Source of the DNA: Podarcis raffonei
Lineage: Eukaryota > Chordata > Lepidosauria > Squamata > Lacertidae
Assembly: GCF_027172205.1 (NCBI RefSeq)
Contig: NC_070614.1
Location: 44,197,001 to 44,261,000 of the forward strand
Direction of reading: 5' to 3'
Length of the DNA stretch: 64,000 nt
Every line of letters begins with the position of its first letter. The stretch's first letter is position 1. Shown piece by piece: positions 21,916-32,200 of this stretch. The notes under the pieces were generated by a model. It made no database searches and was not told where the DNA came from. It saw nothing but the letters and a program-made list of their open reading frames with translations. A program made the translations under genes and the position numbers.

Positions 21916-24900
21916 TATACCCCAGCCACTCTGGGTCGCTTCCAACAAAAGATAAAAAATACAGTAAAACATCAGTCATTAAAAATTTCCCTAAACAGGG
22001 CTGCCTTCAGATGTCTTCTAAATGTCAGATAGATTTTTATTTCTTTGACATCTGATGGGAGAGCGTTCCACAGGGCGGGCACCACTACCGAGAAGGCCCT
22101 CTTCCTGGTTCCCTGTAACTTTGCTTCTCGCAGTGAGGGGACCCCCAGAAGGCCCTCGGTGCTGAACCTCAGTGTCTGGGTTATATGATGGGCATGGAAA
22201 CGCTCCTTCAGGTATACTGGACTAAAGCCAGAAGACTAAAGACTTTAGCCAGAATATTAAAGGCCAATTTCTTAGGTTGTTTGGAATGTACTTCCTGATA
22301 AGCTGGTTTATGCAGGAGCCCCTCCAAGAAGAGTGCAGTGGTCAACTGAGTTTATAAGGCATGGGTAGGCAAACCCATGCCTTAAATACCCGGGATCCAG
22401 ATCCGGCCCAGTCGCCATCTAAATCCGGCCCGCGGACGGTCTGGGAATCAGCGTGTTTTTACATGAGTAGAATGTGTGCTTTTATTTAAAATGCATTTAT
22501 CAGTTATTTGTGGGGCATAGGAATTCGTTCATGGTTGTTGTTTTTTCAAAATATAGTCCTGCCCCCCACAAGGTCTGAGGGACAGTGGATCGGCCCCCTG
22601 CTGAAAAAGTTTGCTGACCCCTGATATAAGGGGTAAGAAAACATTTTCAGGTATCATGGTCCCAAGCTGTGTAGGGTTTTATATGCAAAAACCAGCACTT
22701 TGAATTTAGCCCAATAGCTAATTGGCAGCCCATGCAATTCTTCAAAAAGTGGGGTAATATACAGTATAAGCAGTACTCTGTCCCAGTGTATGGGGTATTT
22801 TGCACCAACTACAGTTTCCAGACCAATCTCAAGGGCAGTGCCGCACAGAGCACATTGCTTATAAAGCACATTCACACTTCAAAAATCTGACTTAAACATC
22901 TTTTACTCTAGCTTCATGCTTTTCTTAGGAGCATCTCATTCAACAACAGCGCTGGTGACAAAGTGTCCTTTGATGAGAAGGGTGAATTGTTAGCTGGTTT
23001 TGATATTATCAATTGGGTCACTTTCCCAAACAAATCTTTCCTAAAAGTGAAAGTAGGAAGAATGGAGCCTCAAGAACCACTGGACGGACAGATCTCCATC
23101 AATGAGACAATGATTACATGGCACAACCAATTGAACCAGGTAGGGACAGACTGGATAGTCTAGGGTACACTGTTGATCAGTTAATCCTACTCTTGGAAGC
23201 CATTTGTGAAAAGCTGGAATAGAACTAAAACATATGAATGAATAAGGGAGTAAATACTAAATATTGTTTGACCTTCCCCACCCCTTTTGTAAAATCAATT
23301 TTAAGTAGCACCTGTTTTTCCTAGAAAAAAAGGTGCTGGCACTCAAAAGCAGCTCCTGCCCTGACCATCGTGAGTGCCACCATCTAGGCAACCAGAACGC
23401 ATACGACCAGCAGCAGTGCACAGTGCACAATGTGGAAAGCGCATCACATGCTGCACCATCCATTCTCAGACTCCTTGGGGAGTAAGATTTGTGTGCTCAA
23501 GTCAGCCCGGTGTGTGTGTGTGTGTGTGTGTAGCAGTGACCGTACCCCTGCAGACCTTCTCCCATGGCACAGGTCCCCACGCAGCTGAGCATTGATTGTA
23601 GGGGGAGGGTGCCAATACTGTGTACTGGTGAGTACCACCAGAAAAAAAGGATTGGTTTTAGGGGAGAAGATAAATTGGAATGAGGACAAAGGATCATTTT
23701 CTGTGTGAAAGTCCCAAATCAGATATTACTTAGGGAATGCAAACCTAATTCCGTATGAGATCAATGTTTCTTTTTATTATTCTTAACATTTTTTTCCATT
23801 TTTTTAATAAAAAACAACAACCACAAAACTATTTCATTCTGTTTTGTAGCAGTTCACTAACACACACACATACACAGCACTGAAAAAAGAATGTGCCATT
23901 CTCTGTCAGTACTTGAAACATTCCTCTTCTTTCCCGAGTTAGTATCAATAGCAGCCTGAATACAACCTCCCTGTGAAGCATATGATCTTTTGTTACAATT
24001 TAGCAACCTGTTCATTACAATATGAAATTGCACAATGCTATATCTTCTTTCTGTAATGGTTTTACTCACCAAGGCTTCTCTTCCCCAGTGTGATCCCAGC
24101 CTACCAGGTATTAAACGGTGCACATGCTGGCATTACAACTCTACAAAGTTCTGTAAGAGGACAATGGGTTAATTTAAAGGGTGATCATATGAGGAAACCT
24201 CAACTTATTTAGAGTGAGGGGGAAAATTCCCGAATGACTCAAAACATAGATCCTATCTTTTCAGCAATTCATCCAGCATGACCCCACCAAGAAAACACCC
24301 TGCTAAAAGGAAGTGGTATCTTCTAAGACTGCTGACCCCCCCCCCCTTCATGTTAACTCTGGTTAACTCTGAATAAACATACAAAACCCTATCAGAGGCA
24401 CATGATGCTTCAGCAACCTCACTGTTATGAGAGATTTTAGAAATGTTATCTCTTCCCTTTTATGAACAGGCTACCCCCCTTGCCTTGTGTAATGACTACT
24501 GCTATCCAGGTTTCAGCAGAAAAAAGAAGGAGGGCAAGCCATTTTGTTGCTATGAGTGTCTTCCATGTCCAGAGGGGAAGATTTCAAATGTGAAGGGTAA
24601 GGAGACATCATTTTCTAAAGGATGTTCAGAACCATTTTTTATCTCATAGGGTTATGCCACAAAATAATAATAAATACTTTTTTAAAACCTTTGCTGATCC
24701 ATTATGAGCAATTGCATTTGAAAATGATCAAAAGAGAGAAACTTTGCTGAAATTCTCATCTGCAAGGTTTATTCACATTCCATTTGTGATGGCCAAAGAG
24801 TGTTCGTGAGTGCATTTTATTTCATTTTGCCAGTAATCTAACCAGTTGACTGCAGTCTGCAGGCTTCCCACATGCCTATGCTTCAATAGGGGGGGGGGAA

Positions 24901-26446
24901 TGACATGGGGCTTTTTCAGATCAGGAAGCAAGGGAGGCTGGAAGGCCTATAGAGTGCTGGATAAAACTTTCGTTGAAAGACAGAAAACCACACACACACA
25001 CCACCCTAGACCACCCTACAACAGTCACCATCAGGAATATTAGACAGAAATTTGTACAGCCCATCCAATCCACCCTGAGGTTCCCACTCTTTCCTATCAA
25101 GTGCCAACTAAGGGACCACCTGCTCCACTTTGCATCCTCTGGTCAGATAGTTCGGGGGGGGGGGATGCTAAATAAGAGAGTTTTTCGTTTTCCCCTAAAC
25201 CTAGATAAGCATATGACCAGGAAGCAGGGGCAAGAAGGAGATGTATCTTCTAACCCCTTCTAATTGAAATTAGAGGGGTTAATTTTTCATGGTGCTGCTT
25301 TACAAGGGTCTTTCCTGCATTTGAAACAAATGCACTTCTGGGCTAAGCATTTCCTCATACTAGCCACAGGGAAACTAAATAGTTCTATGGTAATCTGCCA
25401 GCATGTTAGATAATCAACAATAACATCAGTCCATGCAATAACATCAGTCCATTCAATATCTCTATTATACTTCGGTAATACAGTATAATATGGAAGAACT
25501 TGTTGATTAAAATACTATTACCTTTTTCTTTTTTCTTTTTAAAGATATGGATGATTGTTTTGAATGCCAAGAACATAAATATCCTAATAAAGAGAGAAAC
25601 GAGTGCCTTCTGAAATATCTGAACTTTTTATCTTATGATGAACCTTTGGGCATCAGTTTGACTGTTTTGGCTCTGTCACTATCTTCAACGACAGTGTTGG
25701 TGTTTGGAATCTTTGTCAAGCACCGGAAGACTCCTATTGTCAAAGCCAACAACCAGAACCTCACCTACACTCTGCTCATCTCCCTCCTGCTCTGCTTCCT
25801 CTGCTCCTTGCTATTCATTGGCAAGCCTCAGGCACTAACTTGTCAGTTACGACAAACTGCTTTCGGTATCATCTTTTCGGTAGCTGTTTCTTCTGTTTTG
25901 GCAAAAACCCTCACTGTGGTTTTGGCTTTCATGGCTACCAAGCCAGGATCCAAAATAAGGAAATGGGTGGGGAAAAGATTCTCAAACTCTATTATTTTCA
26001 GCTGTTCAGTTATCCAAGTAGGTATTTGCATACTATGGCTATGTACAGACCCTCCCTTTCCAGATTTAGACATGCATTCTCTTCCTGAAGAAATTGTAGT
26101 GGAATGCAATGAAGGATCAACCCACATGTTCTACTATATTCTTGGTTACATGGGATTACTGGCTCTTGTCAGCTTTGTTGTGGCTTTCTTTGCTCGGAGA
26201 CTGCCAGACACTTTTAATGAAGCCAAATTCATCACTTTCAGCATGCTGGTGTTTTGCAGTGTTTGGCTTTCTTTTGTTCCAACGTTTCTGAGCACCAAAG
26301 GCAAATACATGGTGGCTGTGGAGATCTTCTCTATCTTGGCCTCCAGCGCAGGGATACTGGGTTGTATTTTCTCCCCTAAATGCTATATAATTGTCCTCAG
26401 ACCTGAACTGAACAGTAAAGAGCAGCTAAAAAAGAGAAATAACTAA
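16922..26446 (+). CDS. V2R-D: complete vomeronasal type-2 receptor (899 aa)
   Basis: Exons 16922-17220, 19186-19477, 20909-21760, 22912-23139, 24470-24596 and 25545-26446 join in frame to 899 residues. Domain order is as in C: signal peptide, ligand-binding domain, nine-cysteine domain, seven helices. Exon lengths match C except exon 1, which is 12 bases longer. All frames and splice sites are sound. Shared [19 protein letters not shown] and KYDVEPV motifs and the shared upstream region show that C and D are sister duplicates. Introns 1-3 hold CR1, L2, SINE and hAT remnants. Role: a chemosensory receptor in vomeronasal neurons, inferred from the family. Confidence 0.92.
17765..17784 (+). repeat. 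(GA)n microsatellite in V2R-D intron 1
   Basis: About nine AG units; nothing else notable around it. Confidence 0.8.
18290..19060 (+). mobile_element. CR1 LINE 3' region, sense, split by a short repeat
   Basis: The order AAAGAGCAAAATGAATCAT, GGCTCATCCAATGAAGCTGA, TAGAGATGGCCACCAAC, then after a gap GCTATTGCTCACATG and GATGCTGGACCAGATCGACC follows the 3' part of squamate CR1 elements. It lies in intron 1 of V2R-D, is well diverged, and is interrupted at about 18728-18870. Confidence 0.6.
18728..18870. mobile_element. Short repeat inserted in the CR1 copy (probable non-autonomous DNA transposon)
   Basis: Runs from AGGGATTTCTTTTCAGCTGG to AGCACCTCTTTTTCTAGAAA and separates two collinear CR1 pieces. 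I recognise it as a common squamate repeat but cannot name the family; the ends are only loosely inverted. Confidence 0.35.
19186..19477 (+). CDS. V2R-D exon 2
   Basis: 292 bases from a CTACTATAG acceptor to TCCACAG|GTAGGA. Encodes [40 protein letters not shown] and [20 protein letters not shown]. Phase 2 in, 0 out. Confidence 0.94.
19495..19625 (+). mobile_element. Partial tRNA-derived SINE after exon 2 of V2R-D
   Basis: Same SINE type as 9005-9185: GGTCCCAGATTTAATTCCCG, GAGAGGCACTGCCAGTCAGT and AGTTAGATGGCC. The A-box head is missing. It begins less than 20 bases after the splice donor. Confidence 0.55.
20075..20250 (-). mobile_element. L2-type LINE 3'-end fragment
   Basis: ATTTTATTATTGATACTCCA, GCCCCAGCCACTCTGGGTGG and a following AACATAATAAAA stretch are the antisense L2 terminus. 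In intron 2 of V2R-D. Confidence 0.55.
20680..20765 (-). mobile_element. CR1 3'-end fragment
   Basis: ATAACATAAGAAGAGCCTGC, TAGGTCAGGCCAGTGG and CAAACAGATGCCTATGGGCA are the antisense end of the CR1 type also seen at 41875 and 55340. Confidence 0.5.
20909..21760 (+). CDS. V2R-D exon 3 (main ligand-binding exon)
   Basis: 852 bases, 284 codons, TTGCTTAG acceptor and GTGATG donor. Reads [64 protein letters not shown] and [20 protein letters not shown]. No stop. Confidence 0.95.
21865..22880 (-). mobile_element. L2-type LINE fragment, split by a hAT element
   Basis: Left end: an ATT microsatellite (about 21866-21914) and CCCCAGCCACTCTGGGTCGC, the 3' terminus. The minus strand of 22654-22875 reads [20 protein letters not shown] then YKTLHSLGP, matching the C-terminal part of L2 ORF2 (compare [19 protein letters not shown] in the 58-61 kb element). 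It is 5'-truncated and decayed. A 264-base hAT-like element (22360-22623) interrupts it. Confidence 0.75.
22360..22623. mobile_element. Non-autonomous hAT-like DNA transposon with 8-bp target duplication
   Basis: Ends CATGGGTAGGCAAAC and, inverted, CAGGGGTCAGCAAAC form imperfect terminal repeats of hAT type (CAGGGGT.GGCAAAC). It is flanked by TTATAAGG (22352-22359) and ATATAAGG (22624-22631), an 8-base target duplication with one change. No transposase. Inserted in the older L2 fragment. Confidence 0.75.
22912..23139 (+). CDS. V2R-D exon 4
   Basis: 228 bases, TACTCTAG acceptor, GTAGGG donor. Reads [20 protein letters not shown] and [15 protein letters not shown]. Open. Confidence 0.94.
23310..23670. 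repeat. Possible unclassified repeat with (TG)n core
   Basis: A TG microsatellite (about 23511-23532) lies between CCTAGAAAAAAAGGTGCTGG and the roughly inverted ACCACCAGAAAAAAAGG. It may be a decayed short DNA transposon. Intron 4 of V2R-D. Confidence 0.3.
24470..24596 (+). CDS. V2R-D exon 5 (cysteine-rich domain)
   Basis: 127 bases, ATGAACAG acceptor, donor GTAAGG. Reads [20 protein letters not shown] and [19 protein letters not shown]. Phase 1 out. Confidence 0.93.
25545..26446 (+). CDS. V2R-D exon 6 (seven-transmembrane domain and stop)
   Basis: 902 bases after TTTTTAAAG (weak but pyrimidine-rich acceptor). Starts [15 protein letters not shown], all seven helices open, tail KEQLKKRNN then TAA. 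Differs from C mainly in the first and fourth helices. Confidence 0.95.
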
Positions 26447-27784
26447 AAATCAAAACAACTGAAATCATGTACTCAGAAGTAAATCCAGTTGACTGAAATA
26501 GACTTTATTTCCATTTAATTTTGCTGAGCAAGTAGCTGGAATATGTCCAATGAGAGTCTGAAGATAGGATATTGACCACTAATCAGAGGTGGCATATTTA
26601 CAAATACATCTCTGGTCCCCCCCAAAATGCTATGCTTTTCTCTACATAAAGATTCCTTGGTTTAAATGTTAGGTTAATGTTGTCCATCAGTTATGTTTGC
26701 TTAAAAGGTTTCCAGTTCAAAGAAACATGTTCCAGTGCCTCTACAATTGTTCCAGTGCCATCATTAAAACTAATTTACAGTTGATCCATGTGGACACTGT
26801 GCCATGTCATATATAGATTATCACTATTTTTATTTATTAAATGTATATACACCCCTTCATCAAGAGACCACAGGATGGTTTAAATAATAAAACACAAATT
26901 AAACAATTTTATAATAGTAAAGTGGGGGGAAGACAAAACCCATCCTGCTTTAAAAGGTCACAGAATCATTAACAGCCAAAGAGGAATGTTTTCACATGGT
27001 GCCAAAATATATGCTGGGTAAATCATTCTGCAAACAGGGACCCACCACAGAAAAGGCCTGTTATGATGTTGGCATCCTCCAAACCTCCCTTCTTCATATG
27101 CCTTCTCCTCCATTATCATATTTTTAGTGCCAGGTGTTTGATTCTGGATTATTTTATTGATGTTTAATGTGCGGTAAACCGCTTTAAGATTTTTCTTAAA
27201 AATATAAAGTGGCATAGAAATGAAAATAATAAACAAATAAAAACAGGCCTGCTCCAGGCCTTGGGCTCATTAAACAATCTATGGCCTCCTAGACTGTCCA
27301 AATTTCAGTGGCACCCTTGGTGACAGCAAAATCCAGCACCCCTCACCTCTCACCTTCTGTTGCACTTCGCGGTTGTGGTGTCTGCTACAGTGCCCCAGAA
27401 GCTTCACACCAAGTGTGACCAAACTGTGTGACCAAGCCAGTAGTTTGACTGCCCACTCAAGAAGAATATTAACAACAGATTACGCCACTGCATTAAGACT
27501 TACATTGGCTACCAATGAGTTAATAAGGTAAGCTGAAGGTGTTGCTGCTGGCATAGGTTTAAAAAGCACTTTGCAGCTTGGGACAGGGTTAAAGGTCATT
27601 TCACTTATCCTTATCCTTATACTTATCCTTCATAATATATCCCACCTTTTCCCCAGTTTGGGACTCAATGTGTGGCTTACACACATAAAGTAGAACAAGC
27701 TAAAGACATAGAAAAGAGAACCATTAAAATGCAATTAAACCACAATAGAATTGAAATAAGATTAAAAGATGCATTTGAAATTGA
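26447..27784. other. 3' flank of V2R-D, repeat debris, no gene seen
   Basis: From about 26815 to 27240 the minus strand looks like a decayed LINE 3' region (ACACCCCTTCATCAAGAGAC near its end), and a similar 3' terminus appears near 27640 (TATCCCACCTTTTCCCCAGT). Between them lies unassigned DNA. Confidence 0.35.
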
Positions 27785-28180
27785 CCCAGTATGTTTCCGA
27801 GCACAATTCAAAGTGCTGGTGCTGACCTTTAAAGCCCTAAATGGCCTTGGTCCTGTATACCTGAAGGAACGTCTCCACCCCCATCATCCAGCCCGGACAC
27901 TGAGGTCCAGCGCTGAGGGCCTTCTGGCAGTTCCCTCGCTGCGAGAAGTGAGGGAACCAGGCAGAGGGCCTTCTCGGTAGTGGTGTCTGCCCTGTGGAAT
28001 GCCCTCCCAGCATTCAAGGCAAGGCAATAAACAACTATTTTACTTTTAAAAGACAACTGTTTAGGGAAGTTTTTTAATGTCTGATGCTGTATTGTTTTTA
28101 ATATTTGGTTGGAAACTGCCCAGAGTGGCTGGGGAAACCCATCCAGATGGGCGGGGTATAAATAATAAATTATTTTTATT
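27785..28180 (+). mobile_element. L2-type LINE 3' region, sense
   Basis: Reads [20 protein letters not shown] in one frame, then GCCCGGACACTGAGGTCCAG, GAATGCCCTCCCAGC and the terminus CCCAGAGTGGCTGGGGAAAC, ending in TAAATAATAAATT. This is the C-terminal codons and 3' untranslated region of an L2-type element. Between D and E. Confidence 0.75.
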
Positions 28181-28393
28181 ATTCTAAATTATTATTATTA
28201 ATAATAATAATTGAACTAATTACTGCACTGTGCAGGAGAGGTTCTGCATCGACCATCTCATCAGGCGGTCCTTCCCTTTGAAATGGAACTCTTACAAAAT
28301 GGACCTGGGCCATTTTGCAAGCAAAGCATGTTCATTATGGTCCATCTGTGGGTATTAGATTTTCTCTCTAGTTTTGTGGAACGTAGGCATTTA

Positions 28394-28635
28394 CAGTGGT
28401 ACCTCCGGTTAAGTACTTAATTTGTTCCGGAGGTCCATACTTAACCTGAAACTGCTCTTAACCTGAAGCACCACTTTAGCTAATGGGGCCTCCTGCTGCT
28501 GCCATGCTGCCGGAGCACAATTTCTGTTCTCATCCTGAAGCAAAGTACTTAACCCGAGGTAATATTTCCGGGTTAGCGGAGCCTGTATTCTGAAGCGTAT
28601 GTAACCTGAAGCGTATGTAACCTGAGGTACCACTG
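28394..28635. mobile_element. Non-autonomous Tigger/mariner-like DNA transposon (242 bp)
   Basis: Terminal repeats start CAGTGGTACCTC.GGTTA at 28394 and end inverted at 28635 (TAACCTGAGGTACCACTG), with TA on each side. The inside repeats TTAACCTGAAG-like words. TA flanks and a CAGTGGTACCT end suit the Tc1/mariner superfamily; no transposase is present. Confidence 0.75.
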
Positions 28636-28857
28636 TATTGCCTGTCTCACAACAGAGGACACAAGAGCTTTGTCAAGAGGAGTAAAACATGATTTGCTCA
28701 ATGGTTCTATTACACATAATGCCAACTAGATTGCAATGCACCAGGGACTATGAACCATAAAATTATCTCAAGGCACTGTGATTCAGCCTTCCTCCGGCAA
28801 TAGCCACATAGCACTTTGGTGTCAACAAGTATATGCCAGAGTGAAATTCAGAATGTT

Positions 28858-28863
28858 TATAAA
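28858..28863 (+). promoter_or_regulatory. TATA box candidate of V2R-E
   Basis: GTTTATAAAGACTACCCAGT aligns with CTTATAAAAAACCACCCCAG upstream of F. It lies 134 bases before the V2R-E ATG; the gap is shorter than in F because the leader differs. Confidence 0.5.
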
Positions 28864-28991
28864 GACTACCCAGTTCCAATGAGAACTGATCTACCACGTA
28901 TACCAACAGCCTGAGCTGCTCATAGCAACAGATTTCAGTGGAGGTTGACAGTGGAGGATGATAATGAGTTTAAACTGAAACAGGTGCTTTA

Positions 28992-29239
28992 ATGTTAAGA
29001 AGAGTAGACTTCCATCTCCGGATATTAGAGGTACTCTTGTTGCTGCTACCCATCATGTTCCCTCTATTTTCAGCACATCCTGCTTTGCATTGTGTGACTG
29101 ACCCCATCCATGTCCAACACCAATATTATCAGCCTGGGCACTTCATCATTGGTGGCATCACTTCACAGCTATTCTTACCCTCCTTCACTCCACTATACTT
29201 CAAGGAGAAGCCAAATGAAATGCTTGCTGATGAATATGC
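28992..29239 (+). CDS. V2R-E exon 1
   Basis: [20 protein letters not shown] with a clear hydrophobic signal core, then [20 protein letters not shown]. Ends GATGAATATGC before GTAAGG, phase 2. The start is the first Met after the candidate TATA box and matches F and G in place. Confidence 0.9.
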
Positions 29240-32200
29240 GTAAGGAGATTTTTCATTCTCTGGGTAAAAAAGTCCCAAGTTGGGGAAATACTAGATAACA
29301 GAAGCAAAGCTATGTTCAAGAAGCAATCTGCTCGTGGTGGCAGGTGCTCAATGAGACTTGTAAGATGGAAAGCAGGGAGACCAACAGCAGGTAGAGTTGG
29401 AGTCAATAAGGAGAAGAGCCACCCCTGGACTGGTTGTAAATAGAGATGGGGGAGTACTTTGATTTCATTCACAATTAAAAACAGCCTGCCTCTTTCACAA
29501 TTGCTGGAACAATAGGGGAAGAGTCAGACACAACTAAACGACTAAACAATAACAACAAAAGAGCTATCCCTTCAAATTCACACTTTTCTGAATTCTGCAA
29601 TGCAGTTTTCCATCTAAAGAGTGTGTACAAAAATGCAAATAATAGGGTAAAGTGTCACTATAAATACACACTGTTTATTGTTACAGACAGCATATAAAAC
29701 TGTTGCAAAATTTCATAAAATCATGAGTATATTAGGCAAAATTTACAATGAAAGTGATGAATTTTCATGTATAAGCGTCATGAACAGAAAAGGATGACAA
29801 GTGGGGAAATCCATGAACTAATCCCCATGGATGCATTAGCAATTTTTTGAGCAGGTTTACTCTTTATATACAGTACTGAACATCATCTTCTTGCATTCTT
29901 TATATATTTGCTATGGTGATTCTGTGCAGCACAGAGCAAATATTTAATGGAATTGAAACTCCCTTCTCATCCATACGAAATAAATATACAGGTTTGATGA
30001 TGGACAGTGTGGATTAGTCTGCAGACTATACACCAGCGAAAGCAGGAAAACCCATTATAGGCATCATCTTTTTTCTCTTGCTTCAGTGCAGTCCCAAAGA
30101 ACTACCAGCATGCCCTATCCTTAGTCTTTGCTGTGAAGGAAGTCAATGAGAATGCCAAGATTTTACTAAACATCACTCTGGGGTTCCAGATCTATGACAG
30201 CTACTTCAATGCAAGGATGACTTATCAGAATACTTTGAATCTTGTCTCTCGCCATGAGAAGACTGTTCCCAACTACAAGTGTGGTGCTGAGAAGAACCTG
30301 ATAGCTGTCATTGGGGGTCTTGACTCTGAAACGTCAATCTACATGGATTCCATCTTAAGCTGCTACAAGATTCCACAGGTAACATGATTCTAACCGGGTT
30401 GAAGCATTCACAACTGGGACATGTTTTATTATTGTATATTCCCAGGCTTTGGGTGTGAGTGAAGGGAGAAATGTGTGTGAAGGGAGAAAAGGATTCGTTA
30501 CAAACACAAAGCAGATGACACTGGTGCACTCGCTTTAGAGTGGGGAAGAGTCACCAGTTGTAGCAAATAGGATAATAGGTCACACACAAAAACATTTTGA
30601 CATCACAGAAAAGCTTCTGATGAAAGCAGGGGGAGCTTGATGTCAAATTTTTTTTCCAGTTGTTTCAATTAATCTCATGGTGAAATTGTTTATATGGTTT
30701 ATACTCCAGTATAAGGTCCAGTGGAAAACAGGAGAATGAGTGTAAGATAAAACTCTCTGAGTGTCCCTGGACCTAGTATCAGCTCTATGTGCAAATTCTC
30801 ATCACATTTGGAAGGTTCAGCAGAGGTTCTTAAGAATACAATTATCAATTAGGATTGGGCTAAGCGATCCTGAGCCCCATTGCTTTGTAGGATACAGTTT
30901 CTCAAATCATACTTGCCCTTCGCTTACAGGCCATATGTCAGAGTCCAAAAGTTAAAAAATAGGATGAAGGAGAAGGAGAATCAGCAGTCTCTGGCACTAG
31001 GCCTTGATGTTAAAAGTTCCTAAAATGACCAGCTTGAACAGAAACAGAGACTTAAATTCGTCTTCTTCTTTGGCGATCACTCGTAGCCGAGTAAGATTGT
31101 CTTCCATAAACACTGTTTTAACAATGAGTCTGAAAGTGACTGTGGAGGCCAATTCTAGACCCACATGGGGACATTGGTTCCTGGGTGGGAGTTGATCACA
31201 GTGTGGATTTGCCAAGCGTGCCTTCCTCTTAACACGTTTCTCCCTTGGTTCTGAGTTTGAGTGTCTTCAAAGTCCATGACACCTTTGGTAAAGGCTGTTC
31301 TCCAACTGGAGAGCTCGCAGGCCAATGTTTCCTAGTTGTCGGTGTTTATACTACTTTTTTTTTTTTAGCTTTGCCTTGAGACAGTTTTTAAACCTCTTTT
31401 GTTGACCACCAGCATTACGCTTTCCATTTTTAAATTCGGAATAGAGTAGTTGCTTTGGAAGACGATAATCAGTACAAGGAGCTAAACAGAACTTCTGTCT
31501 CTGCTGGGCTAATCATATGACCTTGATCCCCTTCTCTCTCTCTCCTTTGTTCATGTCTAGATCACCTATTCTATAGCACAGAGTGCAAAACAACATATTT
31601 CTTCCTTATACCAAATGACACCAAGTGAAGCAAATCAATACAATGGGATTGTTCAGCTTCTTGTGTATTTCCAATGGGTATGGGTTGGGATCTTTGTCAC
31701 AGCTGACAATAAAGGAGAAATGTTTGTGAAGACACTGACACGCCAGTTTTCCTTGAGTGAAATCTGTGCGGCCTGCATTGAAAGATGGCCAAGTGCCAGT
31801 CAATTTTTCAAAATTTATGAGATGATCGAGAAATGTCAGGAAGTGGTCATTTCCCTGAGCAAAACCAATGTCAATGTGTTTGTTGTAAATGCAGACACTT
31901 ACACCATGAAGTTTTTGCAGTGGATGCTAATAACGGGTGTAATGTATGGTGTGAGGCCAATAAGCAAGGTCTGGGTTATGACTGCCGACTGGGATTTCTC
32001 ATCAGAAACATTTCACAGAGATCTGGATATACAAAACTTCCATGGTGCATTATCCTTTGCCATTCATTCCAGTGAGGTTAAGGGGTTCCACAATTTCCTC
32101 CTGAACCTAAATCCCCACTCTGAGACCGATGGCTTTATCAGCTTCTTCTGGCAACAGGCATTTGGTTGCCAGTTTCTAGATGTGGAGACGGAGGAGGAAT

